From: Pseudomonas zanjanensis
GTDB lineage: Bacteria; Pseudomonadota; Gammaproteobacteria; Pseudomonadales; Pseudomonadaceae
Direction of reading: 5' to 3'
Assembly (NCBI RefSeq): GCF_014268745.2
Contig: NZ_JABWRB020000001.1
Coordinates: 2,542,001 to 2,606,000, forward strand
Length of the DNA: 64,000 bases
Numbering within the stretch: position 1 is the first letter of the stretch; each line of letters begins with the position of its first letter. The translations under genes were made by a program, and so were the position numbers. The notes below the pieces were generated by a model. That model was given only the letters and a program-made list of their open reading frames with translations. It did no database searches and was not told the origin of the DNA. This document shows positions 11,201-17,933 of the stretch, one piece after another.

Positions 11201-14200
11201 TCCACTGCCGTGACCGCGCGGGCCGAGACGTCCAGCCGTGCATGTTCGCCCAACAGGATCGAACGCTGATGGGGACGTTCGACCACTGGAATATCCGCCA
11301 ACCCCGCCGGCTTGATCTGGGTCAGCAGGATTTTCCCGCCCCAGGCATCGAGTTGCCCGTCGACGCTCAACTGACCGACGCTGGCCAGGCTCAGAGTGCT
11401 GCCTGGATCGACACTGATCCGCGCGCCCGTACCGACCACCAGCGCCGCCGTTTCCCGCTCGCTGGCGGTGGACAGGATGCTGCCGGCCTGCAGGCTCAGG
11501 TTCGCGCCCTTGCGCTGGCTCAACACGCCTTTGATCGCATCCTGCTGGTACAGCTCAGGGGTCCAGAGCGACAACAGCGTCTGCGGGTCACTGCCGGTCG
11601 CTGCGTCCTGAAGGTTATCGCCGAAGTGGTACACCGGCATGCTGACGTCCAGCTGGGTGCCATCGCTGACGGTCAGTCCCTGATTACCGGTAATGTCGTA
11701 GGCCGAGAAGCCCTTGTTGAAGAAGTCATTGCCCAACACCAGGCCGGCGTCGGCGTCCGCCACTGGGTGGTCGCTGAGGGTCACCTTGCCGGCCTGCACG
11801 CTCAGGCGTCCGCCGCCATTGACCCCATGGCCGCGCAGCTCACCGTCGAGGCTCAGCACCCCTTCGCCGGCGGACGTATTGGCGTTGGCCGCCAAGGTCA
11901 GGTTACCGCCCTTGCCACCCCGTTGCTTGCCATCGGCCAGCAGCGCGGCGCCCGATGAAACATCGATCAGGCTGCCGCTCGCCAGCGTCAGGTCGCCGCT
12001 GCTGCGCAGGGACACGTTGCCGCCATTGAGGAACGGCAGCGCGCTGCTGTCATTCGGATTGTGCAGTTGATTGCTCCAGAGGCCACGGGTATCGAGGGTC
12101 ACGCCCTTGCCCACGCGAACGGCGGCGCGACTGCCGTCAACGGCATCGATCCGGGTGTCCTCGATCCGGGCGCTCTCACTGATTTGCTGCAACACGTTGC
12201 CCAGGGCAATCTCGCCGCCCCGCGCCGTCAGGTTGGCGTCGACCTGGACCTGCGGCCCGTACAGGGTAATGCTGCCGGCCGGCGCGACCTGCAGGTCTCC
12301 TTCGACCTTGATGCTGCCGGTGGCGGCGATCTTCACGGCGCCAAGGCCGAAGCCGTTGAGCTGTTCACTGTTCAGGTACAGGCGGCCTTCGCGCCCTTCA
12401 GCCACGGTGTCCTGGAGCCCCACTCCGGCCGCGAGGGATTGATCCTCGGTCCCGAGGACGATGTCCTGCAGCGTGCCGGCATTGGCGCGCAAGGCGTATT
12501 GCAGGGTACCGCTGCTTTTCACGTAGTAAGGCACGTAGTTGCCAACGATCAGTTGCGCGCCACGGGCCACCGCCTTCGCCGACTGGTTGTAACCGTCCAG
12601 CCCGACCTGGGCGGCCTGCACCTGGCGGTCGCTCTGGAAGGTGTCGCCGACCACCTGGCCTTCCAGCACGGCGTTGCGCGTGCCGATCACCAGGGAGCCG
12701 GCGTCGCGACCGACGCTGTAGCCCTGCTCGAAACGCTCCCGGGGTGCGATCAGCGGACTGTAGTAGAACCGGCTCTGGCCCCAACGCGTACTGTGATCCT
12801 CGTAACCCTGGTACACCCCTTCATAGAGGATGTCGCCAGGGGCGCTGGAGATTTCATACAGTCGCCCGTTCGCACCCTTGAGCCAGCTTTGCTTGACCAT
12901 GCCGGACTGCACATCGAGGGTGCCGCCGGACAGGTTGATCTGCGAGCCCTTCTGCGTCACCACATCGTTACCGCTGAAGGACACCGTACCGCCCTGGGCC
13001 ATCCACTCACCCACGCTGTGCACGCGGGTGCCCAGGTAGCCGCTGACCTCCAGCAGGCCACCGGCGGTGTACCAGCGATCCGTCGCGTAGCCGTTGGTTC
13101 CGGCGGGCACGAACACCAGGTCGCGGGTGTCGACCCACACGTCCTTGCTGTTCAGGCCGCCCTTGTCGCGGTTACCGGGGGCGTCGCGCTGTTCGTTGCC
13201 CTGGACGTTGATCTTGATGCTGTTGGATTCCATCGCCACCTTGACGCCCAGCGCACCGGACACGTCGATGACCGCGCCATCGCCGACCCGACTGCGCTGG
13301 GTCGCGCGGACGCCGACCTGGCCACCGCTGGCGAGGGTGATCGAGCCTTTCTGGAAGTCGACGGTGCCGGCGCTGTCGATGGCGATCAACGACTGGTCGC
13401 GGCGATAGCCGTCGACCGCGACGATAGGCGAAGTGTTTGCACTGGGCGGTTGCAGCAGACCATTGCGCTGGCTGTCCAGGGCACTGCTGCTATCGAGCAG
13501 GATCGCACTGGTGGCGCCCTCGCCCAGGGTCACGCTGCGACTGGCGGTCAGGTGCAGGGTGCCGCGTGAATCCACCGAGGTACTGGCCAGCGCCACGCCG
13601 TTTTGCCGCACGTCCTGGCCGGTCAGGCTCACGTCGCCCAATGCTGCCTGCAGCAGGCCGCTGTTGCTGACTTCGCCCGTGCCGCTGGCGACCACTTGAT
13701 TGCCGCGCACCGATGATTGCGCGTTACCGTCGGTGCCTTGGCCTTTCTTGATCACGAAATCACTGCCGGCGGCCAGCGCGACCTGGCCCTTCTGGGCGCT
13801 GATGGTCCCGGCATTGTCCACTTCGCTGCCCAGCAACAGCACATAACCGCCACCGGCGGTGGAGCTGGCAGGCGCGTGGGTTTCGATCCGCGCGCCCTGC
13901 TCGACCCGCACCTTGCCGCCGGCGTTGGTGAAGGTCGGCGCCGCGCCGGGGCTGTAAAGGCCATTGTTCTTGAACTGGTTGTCGTCGAACGCGGTGGCGG
14001 CGGCCACCAGGTTGCGCACGTTGATCTGACTGCTGCCGCTGAAAACGATGCCGTTCTGGTTGAGGATCAACACCGTGCCATTGGCCTTGATCGCACCTTG
14101 GACCTGGCTCGGCGAGGTCGCGTTATTGACCCGGTTGAGCACCGCCCAGTCGGCGTTCTGCTGGAAATTGACGGTGGTATCGCGCCCGACGTTGAAAGTG

Positions 14201-14745
14201 TCCCAGTTGATGATCGCCTTGTCGGCCGTCTGCTTGATCGAGACCTGGGTCTTGCCGCCCGCCTCGGTCTGCACCGGCGCCTCGACGTTGCTGAAGACCG
14301 GTTTGCCATCGGCGCCGATCACCAGGTTCAGGCCATTGCCACCCAGGCCGTTATGAATGGTTTGCGGATTGGCGAAGGCTGACGCACGGCCCGCCGCCTG
14401 CAAGGCCTGCTGCGCGGCGATCGCCGCCACCGTGTTGTTGAGGTTGCTCAGCGAGCGCTGCAATTGCTGGTTGGCCGTCTGCTGTTGCGCCAGCGGTGGC
14501 GGCGCGCCTGGAACCTGCCCGCCCGGGCGAGCGGCATGAGTAGCCTGGGCCGCGCCCTTGGCGGCAAACCAGCTCGAACTGAAAGCCGCCGGCTGCGCGG
14601 CCTGGGCCGTGCCCGTGAGCACCAACAGGCCAATGGCCTGGGCCAGTGGGGTCAGGTACAACGCGCCCTGCTCCAGTACCGAGCGAGAGGATCCAGGGGC
14701 GAAGCCGCGAGGCGTCGGTTTCGAAGTTTTTTTAGACAGACGCAT
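2284..14745 (-). CDS. Giant two-partner-secretion exoprotein (TpsA, FHA-like; PdtA-like)
   Basis: 4,153 residues if translated from the ATG at 14745; an in-frame GTG at 14772 is possible but less likely. A long signal peptide (basic start MRLSKKTSK, hydrophobic core at about 32-49, AQA at the end) is followed by a haemagglutinin-activity TPS domain with INWDTFNVG and a NQNGIVF variant of the NPNGI motif. The rest is a repetitive, Gly/Ala/Leu/Asp-rich right-handed beta-helix. Near residues 2990-3070 a poly-glycine run precedes two Cys-containing repeats. TpsA proteins cross the outer membrane through a TpsB pore and act as surface adhesins. No tpsB lies in this window. Position downstream of a complete hxc set matches P. 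aeruginosa pdtA, a phosphate-depletion-regulated TpsA. No clear Shine-Dalgarno is visible at either start. Confidence 0.88.
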   Translation of the reverse strand: MRLSKKTSKPTPRGFAPGSSRSVLEQGALYLTPLAQAIGLLVLTGTAQAAQPAAFSSSWFAAKGAAQATHAARPGGQVPGAPPPLAQQQTANQQLQRSLSNLNNTVAAIAAQQALQAAGRASAFANPQTIHNGLGGNGLNLVIGADGKPVFSNVEAPVQTEAGGKTQVSIKQTADKAIINWDTFNVGRDTTVNFQQNADWAVLNRVNNATSPSQVQGAIKANGTVLILNQNGIVFSGSSQINVRNLVAAATAFDDNQFKNNGLYSPGAAPTFTNAGGKVRVEQGARIETHAPASSTAGGGYVLLLGSEVDNAGTISAQKGQVALAAGSDFVIKKGQGTDGNAQSSVRGNQVVASGTGEVSNSGLLQAALGDVSLTGQDVRQNGVALASTSVDSRGTLHLTASRSVTLGEGATSAILLDSSSALDSQRNGLLQPPSANTSPIVAVDGYRRDQSLIAIDSAGTVDFQKGSITLASGGQVGVRATQRSRVGDGAVIDVSGALGVKVAMESNSIKINVQGNEQRDAPGNRDKGGLNSKDVWVDTRDLVFVPAGTNGYATDRWYTAGGLLEVSGYLGTRVHSVGEWMAQGGTVSFSGNDVVTQKGSQINLSGGTLDVQSGMVKQSWLKGANGRLYEISSAPGDILYEGVYQGYEDHSTRWGQSRFYYSPLIAPRERFEQGYSVGRDAGSLVIGTRNAVLEGQVVGDTFQSDRQVQAAQVGLDGYNQSAKAVARGAQLIVGNYVPYYVKSSGTLQYALRANAGTLQDIVLGTEDQSLAAGVGLQDTVAEGREGRLYLNSEQLNGFGLGAVKIAATGSIKVEGDLQVAPAGSITLYGPQVQVDANLTARGGEIALGNVLQQISESARIEDTRIDAVDGSRAAVRVGKGVTLDTRGLWSNQLHNPNDSSALPFLNGGNVSLRSSGDLTLASGSLIDVSSGAALLADGKQRGGKGGNLTLAANANTSAGEGVLSLDGELRGHGVNGGGRLSVQAGKVTLSDHPVADADAGLVLGNDFFNKGFSAYDITGNQGLTVSDGTQLDVSMPVYHFGDNLQDAATGSDPQTLLSLWTPELYQQDAIKGVLSQRKGANLSLQAGSILSTASERETAALVVGTGARISVDPGSTLSLASVGQLSVDGQLDAWGGKILLTQIKPAGLADIPVVERPHQRSILLGEHARLDVSARAVTAVDAQNRRYGRVDDAGSIVIGGSVDTDKGTASAPDLFVVVKQGARLLANGAQAELDIRGQGATTLSSAGGSIALSSNNGLRLDGEFQAASGGVGAAGGSLSVALETPLYDRSTVDDQVRVPRELILSRGTGSAATDGLMSYGQGRLDVDKVSRGGFANLTLLSNGILSFAGDVNLNLAQSLQIYTGSLALAEGAPGDSRIALNAPYVRLAGAAARGADVHVRPTIQGGLSVQDSAAQLQVNADLLDLRDVLTLGAHGVLARQQGPALEIDRRGFAQAQLSSRGDLRFLGGSPLNIESTATQLLSNADLTLLAAQIYPTTGATARVKTTADSTLRIGRTTDTLPAQPYSVFGSLSLDAGTLLQGGVLRAPLGLLSLGEEGGDIQTLKLLPGSVTSVSGAGLNMPYGGTVDGLSYRYNGKDVQLIGAGGSTSVNVLSVGVSMIGHSIDVQPGAVLDLSGGGELAGAGFISGRGGSTDARYNPLVQIGADGSLVLPGLDTNPVYAIVPGDQRGYAPPSGEAGARDPLIGQRITLDAGVPGLPAGTYTLLPSTYALLPGAFRVELNGLAGSGRMASSLAMRNGSWATSGGLSIAHSNIRDALSSQVILTSAAVLRRYSQYNETGYAAFAKADATLKGVPRAMIEADGKTLKLKFKGVGDPAETFRFNGTARFKPAEGGLGGSVGIFADATRLEVLPVGQQATAGFAGASLHDQALNALQAPRLSIGMLPGVIYGQGGNLVTFNSTLSDIVLRQGSSLKAGEVFLATNVKAGAIVVEQGASINTLGQGSAPFDSRSGFVYDPGLNSLLAVSNGWLDVLPPSAGASGRGPGSILIGQCDTGHCSGTTELYSQGTITAATDNVFNLDESVRFGTRNLTLAVGAINIGSAQALAAAQQRQALPKGLTLNQQVLDRLLRGDRLKGAPALENLVLNARDSVNFYESVELSTLDPLTGKSSLQRLVLGTPAIYGYGAAGDHASIRTGTLVWNGALTPAGTPLLAGPGNGSGVLDIQAQVLEFGYGPNAQANNLDNPQRLTLGFSQVNLTASQRITANHKGALQVYQSRGDYVSGKGYSYSGGDLRVNTPLWTGEAGSVNRITAGGALTVAGIAGVSAAAVDNAALGAELQLQAGSLLLDGTVRLPSGKLTLGASGDVVLGDNARIDLAGREVVLNDVRKYSWGGDLFLDSRTGNIRQAAGSTVDLSARNNRAGLLSAIALDPDAGLIDLQGRILGSATGTYNAGGTLVPYASGAVDLRGQTLGDFAALNGRLNRDQVFGSRSFQLKQGDLVIGNELKANAINVSVDNGSLIVLGTVDASGQAVGSIRLAAKHGLTVAGSALLDTHGSILRVDSYGKIIDSPNRALIELNSGDGQLTLASGARLDLRHGTGAPLGNGPGQNDGRARGTLELNAPRLRVDDPRYGDIAIDASGNVSVLGARSINVNAIARYTDARDGTAPAVDGRPYQVIDQRYLNDKHNDSEAFINAALNNGNLLNGKLAGLNNAAYADALHLRPGVEILSKTPDGDLVVEGDLDLSGYRYASLNRHTQKTDVYGSGEAGNLVVRAGGNLNIYGSINDGFAPPEAGDPTLRTDGNGWLLIAGKQPFGADLVVPGAGVELAEGTLYPAGSLLNYDVPFKGGSLPAGLELPTTLSLGEALNLPAGTLLQAAIRDASGNLLYAAGTLLKEAVSLPVDTRLEAGTRLPMGITVKDGTWPKGVAVPGSGLTLRSALALGSGALIPSGTDVKLAEGVDLIELRPVENGIQGRNWAVASLLPDGSQSWSMRWVAGADTEAADTRITRPHAEAGSLQLADGHYLAKREQTGGGGGGGGGTGLVWAPGSNIGVPGEPVPPDMLDFCTWIPGECIPAPPKTVLVWSPTNNYGVPGEPVPPDALDFCTWFPDWCVLAVVPDNPPEPIRTKVTPGSQLFSVLRTGTGDLELLSAGDFTMRSLFGVYTAGTQSASLAPGANDPYQQARGRQPDGSVLGTAGAAYESLTTGGAYQAWYPEQGGNLKLTVGGDLHGDSFSKRNVGSGAQNTSAAMGNWLWRQGTGTTADPAAQIPTAWWINFGTFAQQPSTEAGDPYLTGFTGIGTLGGGNLSVDVGGDAGLISQQLGVLGADVERSQGLVLAVGSSGRVAADGSLVLTGGGDLRLRIGGELNPSQAARESVSAAADLNGMLANLRGSLQLQAGAIGALGLTYGSYGAFQDPKESRAYDAYVSTMATARGGVTLMPGDAGVSLDSRGDLVLQGVGDPGRVLMQNSTGYTDREGAYRSGGGLSQFSLWTDNTAIDLFSVGGNLTPIVAIEKLAGLNASVSGGRFVYPSILRAVAANGSLYYGPSARGVSDVASGFSLMTAPSANAELQLIAADSIYAGGYAVTQSGADPALLSSPLRPAFAGYSGINSNPNYDNYGTGVYVGPSEFPLFSFGANTFSVQPYTRREPVRFYAVKGDIVGLRTGEVIRYPASGDEVRYEGSGPLRVMAGRDIVNSGLPLNTATDVPAAVSGSAGGQSTGNLIVHSRSDEISQVSAGRDIRLSTFNIAGPGLLEVSAGRNLYGSGPGVGQLYQESGFNSIGNVDPAAQVRDGGASIALIAGAGPQGPNYRGLLARYLQPGAALKDYRGELNQWLSQRFGYSAGEDQALAFFAGLPTEQQNVFARQIYFAELKAGGREYNTVGGERSGSYRRGREAIAALFPSKDVAGNTIRYDGDITLYGGSGIHTDFGGDIQVLTPGGQQVFGIEGDAPPASAGVITQGRGDIQLYAQGSILLGQSRIMTTFGGSILGWSAGGDINAGRGSKTTVVYTPPRRVYDTWGNVTLSPSVPSTGAGIATLNPIAEVTPGDIDLIAPLGTIDAGEAGIRVSGNVNIAALTVVNAANIQTQGKSSGVPLAASVNTGAITSASSAASSATQAAEDVARQQQNAARQNQASVFTVQVVSFGSEQLAPSRDGASREAPRAYDPASPVQVLGAGPLDEQSRQRLTEEERGRLSL

Positions 14746-14850
14746 CACTATCCGATCTTTTTCCCAAAGCACAGAGTTAGGTCACACAGCCGCCCCGAGG
14801 TGGCCGTATCGATACCTGATAGGCGGTTACAAAGGTGCACGACCGAACGC

Positions 14851-14868
14851 TTGTCATACAAAGTTCAT
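14851..14868 (+). promoter_or_regulatory. Candidate PhoB box upstream of the TpsA gene
   Basis: TTGTCATACAAAGTTCAT has two TCAT cores spaced 11 bases apart, as in a Pho box direct repeat, and closely resembles the site upstream of vreA. It lies about 105 bases before the exoprotein start but is oriented opposite to that gene, which lowers confidence. Confidence 0.3.
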
Positions 14869-15024
14869 CTGCGTGCCGGCCGGGCAGCGAAATCATCTGG
14901 AACAGCGAAGCGCGCAAGGTTTCCAGGCGCAGAAAAACAACATCGGTAGCGCCAACCTGGCCGCTACCGATGCTGTTTTCAGAGTGGCCACATCCTGTGG
15001 CCTGAGCGGCTTCCTGCGTGCGGC

Positions 15025-16206
15025 TTACAAACGACCTTTGCCGTTGCAGACGCTGATGTTGGCGATATCCAGGCCGTCGCCATAGGCGTTGTCGAGGAAG
15101 GTTTTCTTGATTTCGCCAGCCAGGTTGGTCGGTGTGGCGCTGGTGCCAGGGACGATGGCGAACGCGTGGGCGTTGATGACGGTGTTTTTGGTGCCGGTGT
15201 ACAGGCTGGTCAGGAAGTTGCGGATGGCGGTGGCATCGGCAGCGGTCTTGTAGCACTGACCCACGAGCAGGTTGGTGTAACCCACGATCGGGTACTGGTT
15301 GGCACCAGTGGGAACAGCGGTGTCATTGGCGGCGGAACCGAAGGTAGGCACCCACTTCAATGGGTTGGCACGATCGGCAGCGGTAGCCGGGATTGGCGCG
15401 GTACCCAGGGCGGCGGTGGTGTTGGCCAGGCTTGGCAGTGGCGCGGTGCCGGCGGCTACGGCGTTCTTGCTGACGCGAGCAACCACGGCGTTGTTGTTGG
15501 GAGAAACAAAGTCAGGGCTGACATAACCGATGGCGCCATTGGTGGCGTTGACCGCGGTCACCACGTCAGCGCTGCCGGCAACGGCTTGCCAGTTGGCAGG
15601 CTCGGCGCCTACTTTGGCAGTGGTAAAGGTGCTGCTGACACCGAACTGGGTAGGGCAGGAATCATTCAGGAAACGGGCGAACAATTCGGTGGTGCCGCTG
15701 CTGCCGGAACGGTAGATGACCTTGATCGGGGTGGCGTCGCTGTTACCCAGGATCGGGCCCCAGGTGGTCACGGTGCCGGAGAAAATGTCACACAGTTGGG
15801 CGCCGGTCAGTTGCAGGGTGGTGGTGCCGGTTTTTTTGTACGGAACGGTGACCGAAGTGCCTACCGATGGAATCTGGATCAGTTTGCCGAAGGTGGCACC
15901 GAAGGCGTTGTTGTAGTTGGTCAGGTCAGTCTGGTTGATGACCGAGTCGCTACCGGCGAAGTCAACCGGGGTACCGGCAGGCTGGTTGATCGAAGCAGGT
16001 GCGTTGGTCAGGAAAGCCGTCTTGCCGGCGCCGCTGCCGACACCGGTGTAGCTGAAGTCTGTCGGCAACAGGCGTGGCAGAGGCGAAGCGCCGTTGTAGA
16101 GTCTCTCAGGCAGGGTGGCACCGCCACCGACAACCGCGGCCATCGATTGGGCCGAAGCCAGGGCGGCTACTGCCAGGGACGCTGCGATCATAGTGCGCTT
16201 AAACAT
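15025..16206 (-). CDS. DING-family (PstS-like) phosphate-binding secreted protein
   Basis: 393 residues with a cleavable signal peptide (MFKRTMIAASLAVAALASA, cleavage near SMA-AVV). The mature start AVVGGGATLPERLY corresponds to the DINGGGATLPQ-type start of DING proteins, with the DING letters themselves changed. Phosphate-site motifs typical of the family are present: GVGSGAGKTAF, AGSDS and SGSSGTTELF. The C-terminus SVCNGKGRL matches the usual DING ending. DING proteins are high-affinity phosphate-binding or phosphatase-like exoproteins. Its position between hxcS and the TpsA gene suggests it is a substrate of the adjacent type II system, but that is inference. The ribosome-binding site AAAGGAG is strong, and two Pho-box-like sites lie upstream. 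Confidence 0.88.
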   Translation of the reverse strand: MFKRTMIAASLAVAALASAQSMAAVVGGGATLPERLYNGASPLPRLLPTDFSYTGVGSGAGKTAFLTNAPASINQPAGTPVDFAGSDSVINQTDLTNYNNAFGATFGKLIQIPSVGTSVTVPYKKTGTTTLQLTGAQLCDIFSGTVTTWGPILGNSDATPIKVIYRSGSSGTTELFARFLNDSCPTQFGVSSTFTTAKVGAEPANWQAVAGSADVVTAVNATNGAIGYVSPDFVSPNNNAVVARVSKNAVAAGTAPLPSLANTTAALGTAPIPATAADRANPLKWVPTFGSAANDTAVPTGANQYPIVGYTNLLVGQCYKTAADATAIRNFLTSLYTGTKNTVINAHAFAIVPGTSATPTNLAGEIKKTFLDNAYGDGLDIANISVCNGKGRL

Positions 16207-16327
16207 GAAGAATCTCCTTTCGTCGTGTTCGTACGTAGGTTGAGTGACGCATGCTTGCCGTCATGGCGCTCGGTCCTGTGCCGATGGCGATGGGGTGAGG
16301 CCATGGGTTAGAAATTCGCAGCTTCCG

Positions 16328-16345
16328 GTGACAGATAAAGGAAAA
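16328..16345 (-). promoter_or_regulatory. Candidate PhoB box upstream of the DING gene
   Basis: On the minus strand the sequence reads TTTTCCTTTATCTGTCAC. The second half is a perfect CTGTCAC half-site and the first half is weak. It is in the same orientation as the DING gene, about 120 bases before its start. Confidence 0.35.
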
Positions 16346-16487
16346 AACCTCGGGAGCCGAGGGTTGTTTTCAGGGTGTTTTTCTCGGGTGTTCGAGGGCT
16401 CTGGACTGGGGTTTCAGGCGGGTTTCACGACTGAGCCCTGCACAGCGGGAGTGGAGGTCGCGGCGGGTGGTCGCCTGGCGAGCGAAC

Positions 16488-16505
16488 ATGACAGAACGAG
16501 GAACC
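16488..16505 (-). promoter_or_regulatory. Second candidate PhoB box upstream of the DING gene
   Basis: On the minus strand the sequence reads GGTTCCTCGTTCTGTCAT, with a perfect CTGTCAT second half-site and a weak first half. It shares the pattern TTCCTNNNTCTGTCAY with the nearer site, which makes the pair more credible than either alone. It is about 280 bases from the start codon. Confidence 0.3.
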
Positions 16506-16573
16506 CGAGTTTGGCGTGGGCAAGGGTCGGGAGATGTCTGATGCATTGAAAAAAATTTTGCCGATCAGCTTTT

Positions 16574-16704
16574 GTGGCGAGGGAGCTTGCTCCCGCTGGG
16601 TTGCGAAGCGACCCCAAACAGGTCCAACGCGATCCGCCTGATGTACCGGGGTGTCAGGTTTTGGGGCTGCTGCGCAGCCCAGCGGGAGCAAGCTCCCTCG
16701 CCAC
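16574..16704. repeat. REPIN-like inverted REP pair, family B
   Basis: GTGGCGAGGGAGCTTGCTCC and its reverse complement flank a short spacer, forming an inverted pair of about 130 bases just downstream of hxcS. A single transcript could fold it into one long hairpin. Confidence 0.9.
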
Positions 16705-16721
16705 GGTTTTTGCGCGGCGGG

Positions 16722-17933
16722 CTATTGAACCAACTGGTTGATCTCGATAATCGGCAACAACACCGCCATGACGATCACCAGCACCACGCCGCCCATGACC
16801 ACGATCATCAGCGGCTCCAACAGTGCGGTCATGCCCATGGCGCGGCGTTCGATGTCGCGGGACAGGGTTTGCGCGGCGCGTTCGAGCATCGGTGGCAGGC
16901 AGCCGGTTTTCTCGCCGCTGGCGATCAGGTGGATCAGCACCGGCGGGAAGACTTTTTCCACCCGCAGCGCCGCCGCCAGGTTGACCCCTTCGCGGACCTT
17001 GGCCGTGGCCTCGCTGACGCTCTGGCTCAGGCGCTCGTTGGACAGCGTCTGGCGCGCGGCCTCAAGCGCTCGCAACAACGGCACCCCGGCGCCGCCAAGA
17101 ATCGCCAGGGTCGAGGCAAAACGCGCGGTGTTGAGGCCCAGTACAAAACGCCCGATCAGCGGCAGGCGCAACACCCGTGCGTGCCAGTTCAACCGTGCCG
17201 CCGGTTTGCGCAGGTACAGCCGCCAACTCCAGAAGCCCCCGGCCAATACGCCAAAACATAACCAGCCCCAGGCACGGATGAAGTCACTGGCGGTGAGCAT
17301 CGCCACGGTCAGCCCGGGCAGATCCTGGCGGGCCTGGGAGAACGCACTGACCACCTGGGGCACCACATAGCTGAGGAGGAAAATCACGATGGCGACCGAC
17401 ACCAGCCCCACCACCCCGGGATAGATGAACGCTGTGAGAATCTTGCCCCGCAAGTTGTTGCGCTCTTCGATGTAATCGGCCAGCCGCTCCATCACCTGGG
17501 CCAGGTCACCAGACTCTTCACCGGCCGCAATCAGCGCCCGATAGATTTCCGGAAAGTCCCGCGGCCGCGCCGCCAGGGCTTCGGCCAGGCGCATGCCGCT
17601 GCGCACATCGGCGCGCACCGCGCTCAGGGTCTGGGCGATGTGCTTGCGCTCGGCCTGTTCCACCGTGGCGCTCAACGCCGCTTCCAGCGGCAGGCTGGCA
17701 CCCAGCAGGCTCGCCAGTTGACGGGTGGCCCAGGCCAGGTCGTTGTCCGAGAGCTTGGCGCTGAACAAACCACCGCCGCTGGTCTGCGCCGTGTTGCGCT
17801 CGAGCTGCACCTGCAACGCGGTCAAGCCGCGACTGCGTAACAGATTGAAAGCGGCGCCCTGGCTGTCGGCTTCCAAGTGTCCAGACTCGATTTTGCCCTG
17901 GGTGTCGGCGGCCTCGAAACGGTAGCGATTCAT
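16722..17933 (-). CDS. hxcS: Type II secretion inner-membrane platform protein GspF (HxcS)
   Basis: 403 residues, the normal GspF length, with two T2SSF domains (about 65-190 and 270-395) and three hydrophobic segments near 170, 220 and the C-terminus (VVLVIVMAVLLPIIEINQLV). GspF is the polytopic membrane core that couples the ATPase to pseudopilus assembly. Its ATG overlaps the hxcR stop by one base (TGATG), so the two are translationally coupled. The motif GEESGDLAQVMERLADY and its second-half counterpart GEKTGCLPPMLERAA are typical of the family. It is the last hxc gene of the minus-strand run, followed by a REP pair. Confidence 0.95.
   Translation of the reverse strand: MNRYRFEAADTQGKIESGHLEADSQGAAFNLLRSRGLTALQVQLERNTAQTSGGGLFSAKLSDNDLAWATRQLASLLGASLPLEAALSATVEQAERKHIAQTLSAVRADVRSGMRLAEALAARPRDFPEIYRALIAAGEESGDLAQVMERLADYIEERNNLRGKILTAFIYPGVVGLVSVAIVIFLLSYVVPQVVSAFSQARQDLPGLTVAMLTASDFIRAWGWLCFGVLAGGFWSWRLYLRKPAARLNWHARVLRLPLIGRFVLGLNTARFASTLAILGGAGVPLLRALEAARQTLSNERLSQSVSEATAKVREGVNLAAALRVEKVFPPVLIHLIASGEKTGCLPPMLERAAQTLSRDIERRAMGMTALLEPLMIVVMGGVVLVIVMAVLLPIIEINQLVQ

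Larger units (their letters stand above)
16207..16573. other. Upstream region of the DING gene, no coding gene seen
   Basis: This non-coding stretch lies between the DING gene and the REP pair downstream of hxcS. It carries the ribosome-binding site of the DING gene and two minus-strand Pho-box-like sequences, listed separately. Otherwise I see no gene or strong hairpin. Confidence 0.6.
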
